Below, piece by piece: positions 8,726 through 18,587 of a DNA stretch of 64,000 nt. A program made the translations under genes and the position numbers. Numbering within the stretch: the stretch's first letter is position 1; every line of letters starts with the position of its first letter. This stretch comes from Gammaproteobacteria bacterium (GTDB lineage Bacteria; Pseudomonadota; Gammaproteobacteria; Chromatiales; Chromatiaceae). The stretch spans positions 1-64,000 of the forward strand of contig JAJRZI010000122.1 in NCBI GenBank assembly GCA_024275295.1, written 5' to 3'. Below the pieces are notes generated by a model that saw nothing but the letters and a program-made list of their open reading frames with translations, did not search any database and was not told where the DNA came from.

Positions 8726-9676
8726 TCAGACCCAGGGAAGGCTATTTTTTTTACCGCATACAATGCGGTCACGCAGGACGCGGGCATACTCATCCGGGTC
8801 TTTGATGTGGGTCATCTCACCGGGGCGCGGGAAGAGTTTATCTTGCAGACGTGACAACCAAAAACGGAGTGCCCCTGCACGCAGCATCACGGGCCAGCTT
8901 TTACGCTCCTGATCGGTCAATGGGCGTTCAGCACTGTAGGCTTGCAACATGGCTGCGGTTCGTGCCTCATCCAATGACCCATCATTATTCGAACACCAGT
9001 CATTTACAGTGACGGCCAGGTCGTAGAGCAATACATCGGTACAGGCGTAATAGAAATCGATCACCCCGGTCAGCTCATCACCCTGAAACAGTGCATTATC
9101 CCGAAACAGATCCGCATGAATCACCCCTCTGGGCAACTCATCCAGGCGGTGGCTGGACTGGTAAGCCAGCTCATCTTGCAGCATCCTGGCATCTGCCTCA
9201 GAGAGCCGGCCCATGACCCGCTCTGAGGTCACCCGCCACCAATGAGGGCCACGGGTATTTGGACGCTCCCCTTTAAAGGCCTGTCCTTCACGATTCAAAC
9301 GACCCAGCACAGTGCCTAAAGCGGCGCACTGCGCTGCTGATGGCGTAGCAACCCAGGCACCGCTCAGCCGCTCAACCAACGCTGCCGGGCGGCTATTCAG
9401 TGTACGGAGGTAACTCCCTTCACCATCAGCCAATGGAGAGGCACTGGGTACATTATGGTCAGCCAGAAAGGCCATCAGGTCGAGAAAAAAAGGCAACTCT
9501 TCCGCACTGAGGGACTCAAACAGGGTGAGAACATACCGACCTTTGGTAGTGGTGACGAAGTAGTTGGTATTCTCGATGCCATCAGAGATGCCCTGCTGCT
9601 CCAGCAGCTCTCCCAGGTCATAGTTTGTTAGAAAGGCTTCGAGCTGTTCGCGCTCAACTCTGGTGTAGACGGACAT
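8726..9676 (-). CDS. thrB: Homoserine kinase, ThrB2 (APH-fold) type
   Basis: This enzyme phosphorylates homoserine in threonine synthesis. The 316-residue protein is of the aminoglycoside-phosphotransferase fold found in Pseudomonas-type bacteria, not the GHMP type of E. coli. Seen are the N-terminus SVYTRVEREQLEAFLTNYDL, the segment GIENTNYFVTTTKGRYVLTL, the catalytic loop VIHADLFRDNALF and the metal-binding VIDFYYACTD. The following dctQ starts 15 bases away, so the TRAP genes are probably cotranscribed. Upstream is a DUF2782 gene, a common neighbour in gammaproteobacteria. Confidence 0.95.
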   Translation of the reverse strand: MSVYTRVEREQLEAFLTNYDLGELLEQQGISDGIENTNYFVTTTKGRYVLTLFESLSAEELPFFLDLMAFLADHNVPSASPLADGEGSYLRTLNSRPAALVERLSGAWVATPSAAQCAALGTVLGRLNREGQAFKGERPNTRGPHWWRVTSERVMGRLSEADARMLQDELAYQSSHRLDELPRGVIHADLFRDNALFQGDELTGVIDFYYACTDVLLYDLAVTVNDWCSNNDGSLDEARTAAMLQAYSAERPLTDQERKSWPVMLRAGALRFWLSRLQDKLFPRPGEMTHIKDPDEYARVLRDRIVCGKKNSLPWV

Positions 9677-9739
9677 TGGGTTCCGCTCGGTTATTTATTA
9701 GTGAGAGATCTAAAACAGATGGGTTATGGAGCTGCAAGA

Positions 9740-10084
9740 TCAGTCCCAGCTAAAAAGCACCCATTGCTGGACACTGGCACTTCTCGGATCATCTTCCTGG
9801 GCATCCAGCGTACCATCACCATCGGAATCAACCAGATAGTACGCCGGCCCAGCTGCAGGTGTAATTTTCACCATAACCAGCTTTCCATCCAGGCGATACT
9901 CCTCCACCGTCTTCTCTTCTGATTTAATAATGGTCACCTCTGGCTCCAGCACCTCACCACTCTCAACCTGCGGTGGCAGCACAGGAGGCTCAGGCGCAAT
10001 GGCGGGTTCCACAGCGCCCTCTTCAGCGGCTAAAGGCGAGCTGGCAAGAAACAGCAGTAGACCCAGATTGATTAGTTTTTTCAT
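9740..10084 (-). CDS. DUF2782 periplasmic protein
   Basis: This small exported protein (about 114 residues from the chosen ATG) starts MKKLINLGLLLFLASSPLAAEE, a clear signal peptide with cleavage near LAA. An upstream in-frame start would add 15 residues ahead of the signal and is less likely. The mature part is proline- and glutamate-rich, then holds the DUF2782 core: EYRLDGKLVMVKITPAAGPAYYLVDSDGDG. In related genomes it is found between thrB and polA; here thrB follows it but the gene on the other side is rep. Function unknown. Confidence 0.8.
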   Translation of the reverse strand: MKKLINLGLLLFLASSPLAAEEGAVEPAIAPEPPVLPPQVESGEVLEPEVTIIKSEEKTVEEYRLDGKLVMVKITPAAGPAYYLVDSDGDGTLDAQEDDPRSASVQQWVLFSWD

Positions 10085-10308
10085 CTCAATAACCGCCCAT
10101 ATCGTTGGGGGAAGCGACAGATATCGCAAAATTATCTCTGGGATTAGATTTTATTACAGTTTGCACAGAATTGCCTGCCCCTCTTTTCATATTTCCACTC
10201 CACTCTTCAGCCCGGCTATAATAGGCTCATTCCAATGAAGCAACCTCAACCCTAGCAATACCCCAAATATGCATTCATCACCTGATTCAACCTCAGGCAT
10301 AATAACCT

Positions 10309-12321
10309 GTGTCTAAATTAAACCCCCATCAGCATGAAGCGATGTCGTATATCAGCGGCCCCCTGCTGGTGCTTGCCGGCGCAGGCAGCGGCAAGACACG
10401 GGTCATCACCAACAAGATCGCCTATCTGATAGAAAAATGCGGCATCCCGCCTCGCAATATCACCGCCGTCACCTTTACCAACAAGGCATCACGGGAGATG
10501 AAGTCCCGTGTCGACAGCCTGCTAAAAGGGGTGGAGACCCGAGGCCTCAGCATCTCAACCTTTCACACCCTTGGGCTGAATATACTGCGCCGCGAATGCA
10601 AGTTGATAGGATACCGGCCTGGATTTTCAATCTACGATGCACAGGATGCCGAAACCCTACTCAAAGAGCTCTTACGTAAAGCCACACACAATGGAGAGGA
10701 TGACACCGCCCGCAACAGTCTCTGGCAGATATCCAGCTGGAAGAATGACCAGCTTTCACCCGAGCAGGCCTTTGCTCAGGCCCAGGATGAGGTAGAGAGC
10801 AGAATTGCACTACTTTATGCCGAGTACCAACGCGCCATGCTCGCCTATAATGCAGTCGATTTTGATGATCTGATTCTGCTCCCGGTACAACTCCTGCGCC
10901 AGCACCCTGAAGCCCTGGAACGCTGGCAACATCGCATCCGCCACATGCTGGTGGATGAGTATCAGGACACCAACAACTGCCAATATGAGCTGGTCAGACT
11001 GCTGGTAGGAAAACTCACCCCCTTTACCGCCGTTGGCGATGATGATCAGTCCATCTATGCTTGGCGCGGTGCACGGCCAGAGAATCTGGGGCGACTGAAA
11101 GAGGACTTTCCCCGGTTGAAGGTTGTGAAACTGGAGCAGAACTACCGCTCATCCGGCCGCATCCTGCGTAGCGCCAATCAGCTGATCAAAAATAATCCAC
11201 ATCTGTTTGAGAAAAAGCTCTGGAGTGAGCTGGGGCCAGGCGACCCTATCCGAATCCTGGAGTGCAAAAATGAAGAGCATGAGGCACAAAAGGTTGTCTC
11301 CGAGATCCTGCATCACCGCTTCACAAAGGGTACTGACTACAGGGATTACGCCATCCTCTACCGGGGCAATCACCAGGCACGCATCTTTGAAAAGGTACTG
11401 CGTGAAAACAGCATTCCCTATTTTCTCAGCGGTGGAACCTCCTTCTTTTCACGCACCGAGATCAAGGATGTCATGGCCTATCTGCGGCTGCTGGCCAACC
11501 CGGATGATGATGCGGCATTCCTGCGCATCGTCAACATCCCACGCCGGGAGATTGGCCCATCAACACTGGAGAAACTATCCGGCTATGCCCAAAAACGCCA
11601 GATCACACTGCTGCAGGCCTGCGGAGAGTTTGGACTGGAACAGATACTCTCAAAACGCGCCCGGGAGAAATTGGCTGATTTTAGCCACTGGATCGGGCAC
11701 TTTCATCAGCGTGCTGAAAACGACAGCCCGGCAGGCATTGCCCAGGATCTGATCCACGAAGCCGCCTATGAAGATTGGTTACATGAAACCAGCAACAGTG
11801 ATCGAGCCGCTGAGCGCCGCATGGAAAATGTTGCTGACCTGATCAAATGGCTCGACACACTAAGCAAAGATGACCAGCATGGAAAAAACCTGGCTGAGAT
11901 AGTTAACCACCTTGCACTGATGGATATGCTGGAAAATCAGGAGCGTGAAGAGGAGAGCAATCAGGTTCATCTGATGACGTTGCATTCCGCCAAAGGGCTG
12001 GAATTTCCACATGTATTCCTGGTGGGCATGGAAGAGGAGCTACTGCCCCACCGCAACAGTATTGAAGACGATAATATTGAAGAGGAGCGCCGTCTTGCCT
12101 ATGTTGGCATTACCCGTGCACAACGGACACTCACCATCACATTTGCCGCCAAGCGCAAGCAGTTTGGGGAGTTGGTTCGCTGCGAACCCAGCCGTTTTCT
12201 GGAGGAACTGCCTGAGGGTGATCTCATCTTGGAAGGCCGTGACAGCCAGCTGTCAGCGGAAGAAAAACAGCAACGCGGCACAGCTCATCTGGCCAACCTC
12301 AGAGCCATATTGGGCAATTGA
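10309..12321 (+). CDS. rep: ATP-dependent DNA helicase Rep
   Basis: Rep is a superfamily 1A 3'-5' helicase that moves with the replisome and clears protein roadblocks. The 670-residue protein shows motif I AGAGSGKT, motif II DEYQDTN, motif III DDDQSIYAWRGA, motif IV LEQNYRS, motif V LMTLHSAKGLEF and motif VI VGITRAQ. Length and N-terminus (LNPHQHEAM) fit Rep rather than UvrD or PcrA. It starts at a GTG; no better ATG exists upstream. It is divergent from the DUF2782 gene, with about 220 bases between them. Confidence 0.96.
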   Translation: MSKLNPHQHEAMSYISGPLLVLAGAGSGKTRVITNKIAYLIEKCGIPPRNITAVTFTNKASREMKSRVDSLLKGVETRGLSISTFHTLGLNILRRECKLIGYRPGFSIYDAQDAETLLKELLRKATHNGEDDTARNSLWQISSWKNDQLSPEQAFAQAQDEVESRIALLYAEYQRAMLAYNAVDFDDLILLPVQLLRQHPEALERWQHRIRHMLVDEYQDTNNCQYELVRLLVGKLTPFTAVGDDDQSIYAWRGARPENLGRLKEDFPRLKVVKLEQNYRSSGRILRSANQLIKNNPHLFEKKLWSELGPGDPIRILECKNEEHEAQKVVSEILHHRFTKGTDYRDYAILYRGNHQARIFEKVLRENSIPYFLSGGTSFFSRTEIKDVMAYLRLLANPDDDAAFLRIVNIPRREIGPSTLEKLSGYAQKRQITLLQACGEFGLEQILSKRAREKLADFSHWIGHFHQRAENDSPAGIAQDLIHEAAYEDWLHETSNSDRAAERRMENVADLIKWLDTLSKDDQHGKNLAEIVNHLALMDMLENQEREEESNQVHLMTLHSAKGLEFPHVFLVGMEEELLPHRNSIEDDNIEEERRLAYVGITRAQRTLTITFAAKRKQFGELVRCEPSRFLEELPEGDLILEGRDSQLSAEEKQQRGTAHLANLRAILGN

Positions 12322-12340
12322 TTGTAAAACCTGGGTTTAA

Positions 12341-12360
12341 AATTCAGTATTCAGTATTCG
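12341..12360 (+). repeat. Short 7-bp tandem repeat (attcagt)
   Basis: Downstream of rep the intergenic DNA contains attcagt twice in tandem followed by attcggg. It is a minimal repeat in an otherwise unremarkable 210-base spacer. A similar 7-bp repeat lies upstream of mutS. No function can be inferred. Confidence 0.45.
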
Positions 12361-12555
12361 GGATATGCAACCTTCTCCTGACTCCTTAAAATACCCCGTC
12401 CGCTCACAGCAGAAATTTTTATTTCTGCACCCTCCAACCACAATAGTTAATTCTTCCATTGATGGTAAAATCATCTCCCATCAAATAAAACCGCAAAAAC
12501 AGCTTAACTACACTACAATCTGATAAATAACCTTTTGATATCAAGGGAAAAGAAG

Positions 12556-12897
12556 ATGAGCACAATGCCAGAGATCAAAACCGACCCCATGTACCAACTG
12601 CTGCGCGAAGAGAACGTCACGGAGTTTAATGAAAGAAAAGCGAAAGGAGAGAAAAGCGACCTCAGAAACTCTGACCTCCGCAGCATGGATCTGCGAGGAT
12701 TGGATGCGCATGGACTTGACATGAGGGGCTGCTATTTAAGACAGGCGGATCTACGTGGAATTGATCTGCGTGAGACACAACTTGAAGGCGCGAGCATAAA
12801 GGGCGCCAGAATCTCCGGCGCCACTTTCCCATCCACGCTCTCCGCAGAGGAGATCACCCTGTCACTGCTGCATGGCACCTGTATGCGGAACCGTTAG
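12556..12897 (+). CDS. Small pentapeptide-repeat protein
   Basis: This protein of about 113 residues carries consecutive A(D/N)LXX-type pentapeptides from residue 33 to 90 (DLRNS DLRSM DLRGL, QADLRGIDLRET QLEGA SIKGA), enough for roughly two turns of a right-handed quadrilateral beta-helix. It has no signal peptide. The ATG at 12556 is preferred over an upstream start 21 bases earlier because of the purine-rich AAGGGAAAAGAAG before it. Members of the superfamily include gyrase-protecting proteins, but this one is too short to assign. It stands alone between rep and tatC. Confidence 0.75.
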   Translation: MSTMPEIKTDPMYQLLREENVTEFNERKAKGEKSDLRNSDLRSMDLRGLDAHGLDMRGCYLRQADLRGIDLRETQLEGASIKGARISGATFPSTLSAEEITLSLLHGTCMRNR

Positions 12898-12952
12898 GCT
12901 GATTTTCTTTTCTTACATAAAACCCATTAGCCCGGATGCGGATTTTAAGCCT

Positions 12953-14113
12953 TTAGTAATCATCATCCATCTGCTTTAAAATATCTTTTGCCACGCGGAT
13001 CTGGTCTTCATTGCCATCAGCCAGTACCTCATACAGTAGCGCACGGGCTTGCTCTTCGTCCGCCTCATCACGGTAATCAGCAACAAGCCGCAGTTTTGCA
13101 TCGACATCCAGTTCAGCCGCCTGCATATCTACAGCGTGATGCGGTTTTGGTGTTGCTGGCCTGCTCGCTTCATCGCTCTCCTCAATACGGTCAAGCTCCG
13201 CAGACAGCTCTTCCGGGGTCAGCGGCGTGAAATCCTGATTCTGATGACGGCCAGGAGGCACATCTTCACTCGGAGCAGGTGCCGATGCAGAACGGGGTGT
13301 TACCAGATGAGACATCAGGTCATCATCCATCTGTTGTGGCGTCCCCGGCTGTACCGGCTCATTATCCTGATCCCCGACAAACGCCCGCGAACAGATGAGT
13401 CCCACCTCAAACAGCACCCACATAGGCACTGCCAACAGGGTTTGTGAGATGACATCAGGCGGGGTCAACAACATGCCGATACAGAAGGCGCCAATAACGA
13501 TATAGGGTCTCTTTTCTGCAAGCGATTCCGGCGTGCTGATGCCCATCCAGACCAGAATGATGGTGGCAATCGGCACCTCAAAGGCCACGCCAAAGGCAAA
13601 AAAGAGGGTCAGAACAAAATCCAGATAATCGGTAATATCCGGTGAGACGGTGATCTGCTCAGGCGCCATGCCAGGCAGAATATCAAACAATAGTGGAAAT
13701 ACGACAAAATAGGCAAAGGACATGCCCAGGTAAAACAGAAATACACTGGAGACCAGCAATGGCACCGCCAGCCGCTTTTCATGGCGATAGAGACCCGGTG
13801 CAATAAAAGACCACATCTGATGCAATATGTACGGAATTGACAGAAAGATGGCAAACACAAAGGTCATCTTTAACGGCGTTAGAAACGGGGCGATGACGCG
13901 TGTGGCAATCATCCCGGTGCCTTCAGGCAGATGCTTGATCAGCGGGGTCGCAAGGGCCGTATAGAGATCATTGGCAAACGGAAACAGCACAAGAAAAATC
14001 ACAAACGCTACGACACCGACGCGCAACAATCTATCGCGAAGCTCAAGCAGGTGACTAACAAAGGGTTGTTCTTGCAGGGCGGCCTGCCCAACTTGATCTT
14101 CAGGCGTCGTCAT
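12953..14113 (-). CDS. tatC: Sec-independent translocase TatC with long C-terminal extension
   Basis: TatC is the six-helix inner-membrane receptor that binds twin-arginine signals of folded proteins. Residues 15-245 are a normal TatC ([11 protein letters not shown] at the N-terminus, [18 protein letters not shown] near helix 5). The protein then continues for about 135 residues instead of ending near 250. The tail is proline- and acid-rich (251-330) and ends in [20 protein letters not shown]...VLADGNEDQ (338-371), which resembles the C-terminal TPR-like motif of FimV. The gene overlaps tatB by 14 bases. Confidence 0.95.
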   Translation of the reverse strand: MTTPEDQVGQAALQEQPFVSHLLELRDRLLRVGVVAFVIFLVLFPFANDLYTALATPLIKHLPEGTGMIATRVIAPFLTPLKMTFVFAIFLSIPYILHQMWSFIAPGLYRHEKRLAVPLLVSSVFLFYLGMSFAYFVVFPLLFDILPGMAPEQITVSPDITDYLDFVLTLFFAFGVAFEVPIATIILVWMGISTPESLAEKRPYIVIGAFCIGMLLTPPDVISQTLLAVPMWVLFEVGLICSRAFVGDQDNEPVQPGTPQQMDDDLMSHLVTPRSASAPAPSEDVPPGRHQNQDFTPLTPEELSAELDRIEESDEASRPATPKPHHAVDMQAAELDVDAKLRLVADYRDEADEEQARALLYEVLADGNEDQIRVAKDILKQMDDDY

Positions 14114-14492
14114 AGGCCTCTTTGGATGATACCGCTTTTACGGCATCCTTCTTTTCACTCTTATTATTACCTTCAAACTGTTGAAACTCTTCAAACTGTG
14201 ACTTGGCATCATTTATCACCTTTTCCGTGTCTTGTCTGATCGTTCGCATCGGATCTACAGTTTGCCCAACAGCCTGCTCAATAGGGTTCTGCACGGCTTC
14301 CTGCGCCGCTTTTTTGATCTCATCGACCCTGACCTCACGATCAATCTCATCCTTGATGCTGGTCAACATACGCCGCGCCTTACCCAGCCACAGCCCAATC
14401 GTGCGCGCAAGACCCGGCAGTCGCTCTGGCCCAACCACCAATAGCGCAACCACTGAAATCAGGCCCAGTTCCCAAAATCCGATATCAAACAT
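14100..14492 (-). CDS. tatB: Twin-arginine translocase subunit TatB
   Basis: TatB forms the receptor complex with TatC. The 130-residue protein has one N-terminal membrane helix ([20 protein letters not shown]), the conserved [13 protein letters not shown] hinge and an amphipathic helix, then a charged coiled C-terminal tail. The order tatA-tatB-tatC on the minus strand is the usual one. Overlap with tatC indicates translational coupling. Confidence 0.95.
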   Translation of the reverse strand: MFDIGFWELGLISVVALLVVGPERLPGLARTIGLWLGKARRMLTSIKDEIDREVRVDEIKKAAQEAVQNPIEQAVGQTVDPMRTIRQDTEKVINDAKSQFEEFQQFEGNNKSEKKDAVKAVSSKEAYDDA

Positions 14493-14535
14493 AAGCGTCT
14501 TGAGTTATGTTGCGTTTAAGCAAAACAGTACGCGC

Positions 14536-14793
14536 TTAAACCTTCTTCTGCTCACTCTCTTTTGCCTTATTTTCAGTAACGGTATCGGCCTTTTCTGCCG
14601 TAGATTCTTCCAGCTGCTCTGGCTTGGCATCCTCTTTTTTCTCCTGCCCACCATCACTCATTGCACCTTTAAAGCCTTTAATCGCGCTACCCATGTCTGA
14701 ACCAATATTCTTCAGACGTTTGGTGCCAAATACCAGCAGAACGATAAGCAAAACAATTAACAGTTGCCAGATACTAATGCCACTAAAACCCAT
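14536..14793 (-). CDS. tatA: Twin-arginine translocase subunit TatA
   Basis: TatA oligomerises to open the Tat pore. The 85-residue protein has a single N-terminal helix ([19 protein letters not shown]) followed by [15 protein letters not shown], the amphipathic region, and a charged tail. The ATG at 14793 is chosen because GGAG lies six bases upstream; a GTG four codons earlier is the alternative. It is the first of tatABC, following hisE on the same strand after about 110 bases. Confidence 0.95.
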   Translation of the reverse strand: MGFSGISIWQLLIVLLIVLLVFGTKRLKNIGSDMGSAIKGFKGAMSDGGQEKKEDAKPEQLEESTAEKADTVTENKAKESEQKKV

Positions 14794-14904
14794 TGCATTC
14801 TCCACACACTAAATAAAGGGATCGCACTGAAATTATCGCTCGTCAGCAAGATCCCGGTTATGATTTTGTTTACACAGCTGCCCGATGATACATCAAATCT
14901 ATAT

Positions 14905-15222
14905 TCAAGACAGGCGTTGTGCCTTCTCTTCTAATCCAGACAGGCCGAAGCGCCGCTCAAGCTCTTGCAAAACATCCTGTGGTTTCAGCCCTTGTGAAGC
15001 GAGCAGTACCATTGTATGAAACCAGAGATCAGCTATTTCATACACTATTTTTTCAGCATCGCCATCTTTGGCCGCCATGACGGTCTCAGTTGCCTCCTCC
15101 CCTATTTTCTTTAGGATGGCATCCAGCCCCTTTGCATAGAGCTCTGCCACATAAGAGGAATCAGGATCAGACGCTTTACGCGCCTCCAGTACTTCGGCCA
15201 GTTTCTCTAATGTATCAGACAT
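14905..15222 (-). CDS. hisE: Phosphoribosyl-ATP diphosphatase
   Basis: HisE removes pyrophosphate from phosphoribosyl-ATP in histidine synthesis. The 105-residue all-helical protein shows the MazG-like motifs [21 protein letters not shown] and [10 protein letters not shown]. It is a stand-alone HisE; in enterics HisI and HisE are fused. Its ATG abuts the TAA of hisF. A hisI gene, often found between hisF and hisE in relatives, is not here. Confidence 0.95.
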   Translation of the reverse strand: MSDTLEKLAEVLEARKASDPDSSYVAELYAKGLDAILKKIGEEATETVMAAKDGDAEKIVYEIADLWFHTMVLLASQGLKPQDVLQELERRFGLSGLEEKAQRLS

Positions 15223-15993
15223 TTACAACCTGACTTCAACGCCACGCTCGGCCATGTACTGCTTGGCTTCACCCACGCTGTATTGGGCAAAATGGAAAAT
15301 GCTAGCAGCCAGTACGGCATCGGCCTCACCCTCTTTCACCCCTGCAACCAGATGATCCAGATTACCCACACCACCCGAGGCGATCACAGGTATGGGAACA
15401 GCCCGGCTGATAGCCCGGGTCAGCTCAAGATCAAAACCGATCGTGGTGCCATCCCGATCCATGCTGGTCAGCAGGATCTCGCCCGCGCCATAGTCGGCCA
15501 TTTTTTTGGCCCACTCAATGGCATCCAGCCCAGCTGATTTACGACCACCGTGGGTAAAGACCTCCCAGCGTGGCAGCTCGCCATCACCACTGACCCGTTT
15601 GGCGTCAATCGCCACCACAATGCATTGCGAGCCAAAACGGTCTGTCGCCTCTTTTACAAACTCAGGATTAAACACCGCAGCCGTATTGATACCGACCTTA
15701 TCAGCACCCGCATTCAGCATGCGGCGCACCTCGTCCACTGTACGAATCCCACCACCCACGGTAAGAGGAATAAAGACCTCACTGGCCACCTGCTCTACAA
15801 CGTGGACAATGGTCTCCCGGTTATCAGAGCTGGCGGTGATGTCGAGAAAGGTAATCTCGTCGGCGCCCTCACGGTCATAGCGTCTGGCCACCTCAACAGG
15901 ATCACCGGCATCACGGATGTCGACAAATTTAACCCCCTTCACCACACGGCCATTGTCCACATCCAGACAGGGGATAATACGCTTTGCTAACAT
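15223..15993 (-). CDS. hisF: Imidazole glycerol phosphate synthase subunit HisF
   Basis: HisF is the cyclase half of IGP synthase and uses ammonia from HisH to make imidazole glycerol phosphate and AICAR. The 256-residue TIM barrel starts [20 protein letters not shown], containing the catalytic Asp11, and has the second catalytic Asp in LTSMDRDGT. Phosphate-binding loops TVGGGIRT and ASGGVG are present. It is placed between hisA and hisE in the his operon. Confidence 0.98.
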   Translation of the reverse strand: MLAKRIIPCLDVDNGRVVKGVKFVDIRDAGDPVEVARRYDREGADEITFLDITASSDNRETIVHVVEQVASEVFIPLTVGGGIRTVDEVRRMLNAGADKVGINTAAVFNPEFVKEATDRFGSQCIVVAIDAKRVSGDGELPRWEVFTHGGRKSAGLDAIEWAKKMADYGAGEILLTSMDRDGTTIGFDLELTRAISRAVPIPVIASGGVGNLDHLVAGVKEGEADAVLAASIFHFAQYSVGEAKQYMAERGVEVRL

Positions 15994-16037
15994 GGGCTTA
16001 ACTCCTGGACAGCGATTTCAGATTGCCAAACCATACT

Positions 16038-16778
16038 TCACTGCTTACATGTTGCGTCTGCAAGCCGCTGAGCCTTGGCAAAATCAAGTGTCCCCTCATA
16101 GATCGCCCGCCCGGTAATCGCACCCATAATGCCTACCGGGGATGCCTCACACAACTCACGAATATCATCGATATTGGTTATACCACCCGATGCAATAATC
16201 GGAATATTGACCGTTACGGCCAGGGATTTTGTCGCCTCTACATTGGGGCCATTGAGCATCCCGTCACGCCCAATATCGGTATAGACAATGGCGGAGACGC
16301 CATCCTGCTCAAACCTGCGCGCAAGATCCATGACCAGATGATCAGTCACGGTAGCCCAGCCATCGATGGCAACCATGCCATCCTTTGCATCCAGGCCGAC
16401 GATGATTTGCCCAGGAAATAACTCACAGGCACGGGTTACAAACTCAGGCTCTTTGACGGCCTGGGTTCCAATGATGACATAGTTCACACCGGCATCCAGA
16501 TAGGCTTCAATGGTCGCCTCATCACGAATCCCACCCCCCACCTGAATAGGTAGATCAGGGTATGCTTTGGCAATGGCCGCAACCACATCGCCATTGACAG
16601 GCTCACCGGCAAAGGCACCATTCAGATCCACCAGATGCAGGCGTCGCGCCCCGGCATCCACCCAGCGGCCAGCCATCTCGACTGGATCATCAGAGAATAC
16701 CGTATCATCTTCCATACGGCCCTGGCGAAGGCGCACACACTGGCCATCTTTAAGATCAATTGCAGGAATTAGGAGCAT
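16038..16778 (-). CDS. hisA: Phosphoribosylformimino-AICAR-phosphate isomerase HisA
   Basis: HisA isomerises ProFAR to PRFAR by an Amadori rearrangement. The 246-residue barrel begins [20 protein letters not shown] (catalytic Asp8) and has the second Asp in YTDIGRDGM and phosphate loops QVGGGIRD and ASGGI. It lies between hisH and hisF, in the usual order, with short gaps of 44-51 bases. Confidence 0.98.
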   Translation of the reverse strand: MLLIPAIDLKDGQCVRLRQGRMEDDTVFSDDPVEMAGRWVDAGARRLHLVDLNGAFAGEPVNGDVVAAIAKAYPDLPIQVGGGIRDEATIEAYLDAGVNYVIIGTQAVKEPEFVTRACELFPGQIIVGLDAKDGMVAIDGWATVTDHLVMDLARRFEQDGVSAIVYTDIGRDGMLNGPNVEATKSLAVTVNIPIIASGGITNIDDIRELCEASPVGIMGAITGRAIYEGTLDFAKAQRLADATCKQ

Positions 16779-16829
16779 AATTTTTCATCTCTTCAATGAA
16801 GGGCTGCATCAGAAATTTTGCAAGCACCT

Positions 16830-17471
16830 CTACACTTTCCATTGCACAAAATTGCGCAACAGTGTCAGGCCATCCCGAGCGCTTTTCTCCGGGTGAAACT
16901 GCACTGCAAACAGATTATCTTTTGCCACAGCGCTGGTAAAATCGACACCATAATCGGTGGTTGCAGCAATAATGTTCTGATCCTGTGGCACTACAAAATA
17001 GCTGTGTACAAAATAGAAGCGGCTATCCTGTTGAATATCTCTCCATAATGGATGGTCACCTATATGATGCACCTTGTTCCACCCCATATGGGGTATCTGC
17101 AGCCGCGGGCCGTTGTCTTCCATATTTCGTTCAAAATGGCGCACCTGCCCAGGCAGCAGTTTCAAAAGCCCGGTGCCACTATTTTCCTCGCTAGACGCCA
17201 TCAACACCTGCAGCCCCATACAGATGCCCAAAAAGGGTTTGCTTGCAGCGGCATCCAGTATAGCCTGGTTGAGGTGATGTTCTGAGATGGCAGTCATACA
17301 ATCACGCGCTGCACCCTGCCCAGGAAACACTACACGATCAGCTGAGAGGATCTGACCCGGGTCATCTGTAACCAGCACCCTGTCACCTGCAGCTGCAACA
17401 TGCTCAACAGCCTTGGCAACCGAGCGCAGATTACCCATGCCATAATCAATAACTGCAATAGTCTGTGCCAT
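16830..17471 (-). CDS. hisH: Imidazole glycerol phosphate synthase glutaminase HisH
   Basis: HisH is the class I glutamine amidotransferase subunit of IGP synthase. The 213-residue protein has the nucleophile in GICMGLQ and the His-Glu of the triad in FHPEKS. The start MAQTIAVIDYGMGNLRSVAK is typical. It follows hisB by 17 bases and works with hisF two genes downstream. Confidence 0.98.
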   Translation of the reverse strand: MAQTIAVIDYGMGNLRSVAKAVEHVAAAGDRVLVTDDPGQILSADRVVFPGQGAARDCMTAISEHHLNQAILDAAASKPFLGICMGLQVLMASSEENSGTGLLKLLPGQVRHFERNMEDNGPRLQIPHMGWNKVHHIGDHPLWRDIQQDSRFYFVHSYFVVPQDQNIIAATTDYGVDFTSAVAKDNLFAVQFHPEKSARDGLTLLRNFVQWKV

Positions 17472-17488
17472 GATAAAACCGCAGATCT

Positions 17489-18079
17489 CTAAAGAGCACC
17501 TTTCGTGGAGGGCAACTGCCCTTGCATGCGCTCATCGGCCTCTAAAGCCATGCGCAATGCACGGCCAAAGGCCTTGAACAGGGTCTCTGCAATATGGTGG
17601 CTGTTGCTACCGCGCAGGCTATCGACATGCAGTGTAACCGCTGCATGATTTACAAAGCCCTGGAAAAACTCCTGGAGCAGATCCACTTCAAACTCCCCAA
17701 TCCGGGCGCGGGGAAAGTCCACCGCATAAACCAGCCCTGGACGACCGGAAAGATCAATAACCACGCGGGCGAGCGCCTCATCCAATGGCACGTAGGCATG
17801 CCCATAGCGTCGAATACCACTCTTGTCACCCACGGCCTTTGCAAGCGCCTGACCCAGGGTAATGCCAATATCCTCGACCGTGTGGTGGGCATCAATCTGC
17901 AGGTCGCCTGCGGCTTTGATCTGCAGATCTATCAGGCCATGGCGTGCCACCTGATCCAGCATGTGATCAAGAAAAGGAACGCCTGTTTCAAGTTTTGCAG
18001 CGCCAGTTCCATCCAGATTCAGCTTGACGCTGATCTGGGTTTCCAGGGTATTGCGCTCTATCTCTGCGGTGCGCGGCAT
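17489..18079 (-). CDS. hisB: Imidazoleglycerol-phosphate dehydratase
   Basis: This enzyme dehydrates imidazole glycerol phosphate using two Mn ions. The protein (about 196 residues from the chosen ATG) is the single-domain type without the histidinol-phosphatase domain of E. coli HisB. Metal-binding motifs [10 protein letters not shown] and [13 protein letters not shown] are seen, and [17 protein letters not shown] start eight codons upstream is possible but unsupported. It is the first gene of the his-tat cluster; about 70 bases separate it from dtd. Confidence 0.97.
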   Translation of the reverse strand: MPRTAEIERNTLETQISVKLNLDGTGAAKLETGVPFLDHMLDQVARHGLIDLQIKAAGDLQIDAHHTVEDIGITLGQALAKAVGDKSGIRRYGHAYVPLDEALARVVIDLSGRPGLVYAVDFPRARIGEFEVDLLQEFFQGFVNHAAVTLHVDSLRGSNSHHIAETLFKAFGRALRMALEADERMQGQLPSTKGAL

Positions 18080-18148
18080 AGGTTTTAACTCGGTGGAGGT
18101 CAAAGAAAAATGCGAACAGTGGGTATTTTATTGGAAATAAAAAAAATA

Positions 18149-18586
18149 TCAGGCTTGAAGCCAAAAAGTAACGGGGCCATCATTTGTCAGACTGACCTGC
18201 ATATCCGCACCAAAAACGCCTTCAGCCACTTGACTGTATTTGGCGTGAGCCTGCTCGACCAAAAGATTGAATAGCCGTTGCCCCTCCTCTGGCGCAGCAG
18301 CAGTGGAAAACCCTGCCCGCATCCCTTTTCGCGTATCTGCCGCCAGGGTAAATTGGGGTATCAGTAACAACCCACCATCAATATCGCGCAGACTCAGATT
18401 CATTTTTCCTGCCGCATCATGGAAGACACGATAACCCAGCAGGCGCTCTAAAAGGCGATCTGCCTTGGCTTCAGTGTCACCCCGCTCTACCCCGACCAGC
18501 ACCAGCAGGCCAGTAGTAATCTCACCTACAATCTGCGCATCAACTTCAACCCGCCCGTGCGTAACTCGCTGCAGCAACCCGATCAT
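18149..18586 (-). CDS. dtd: D-aminoacyl-tRNA deacylase
   Basis: Dtd hydrolyses D-amino acids mischarged onto tRNA. The chosen ATG gives 145 residues starting [16 protein letters not shown], the family's normal start; an upstream in-frame start would overlap pip. The SQxT-like loop is seen as [13 protein letters not shown] and the cross-subunit Gly-Pro motif as [10 protein letters not shown]. The gene begins one base after the pip stop, so the two are cotranscribed. Confidence 0.95.
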   Translation of the reverse strand: MIGLLQRVTHGRVEVDAQIVGEITTGLLVLVGVERGDTEAKADRLLERLLGYRVFHDAAGKMNLSLRDIDGGLLLIPQFTLAADTRKGMRAGFSTAAAPEEGQRLFNLLVEQAHAKYSQVAEGVFGADMQVSLTNDGPVTFWLQA

Positions 18587-18587
18587 A

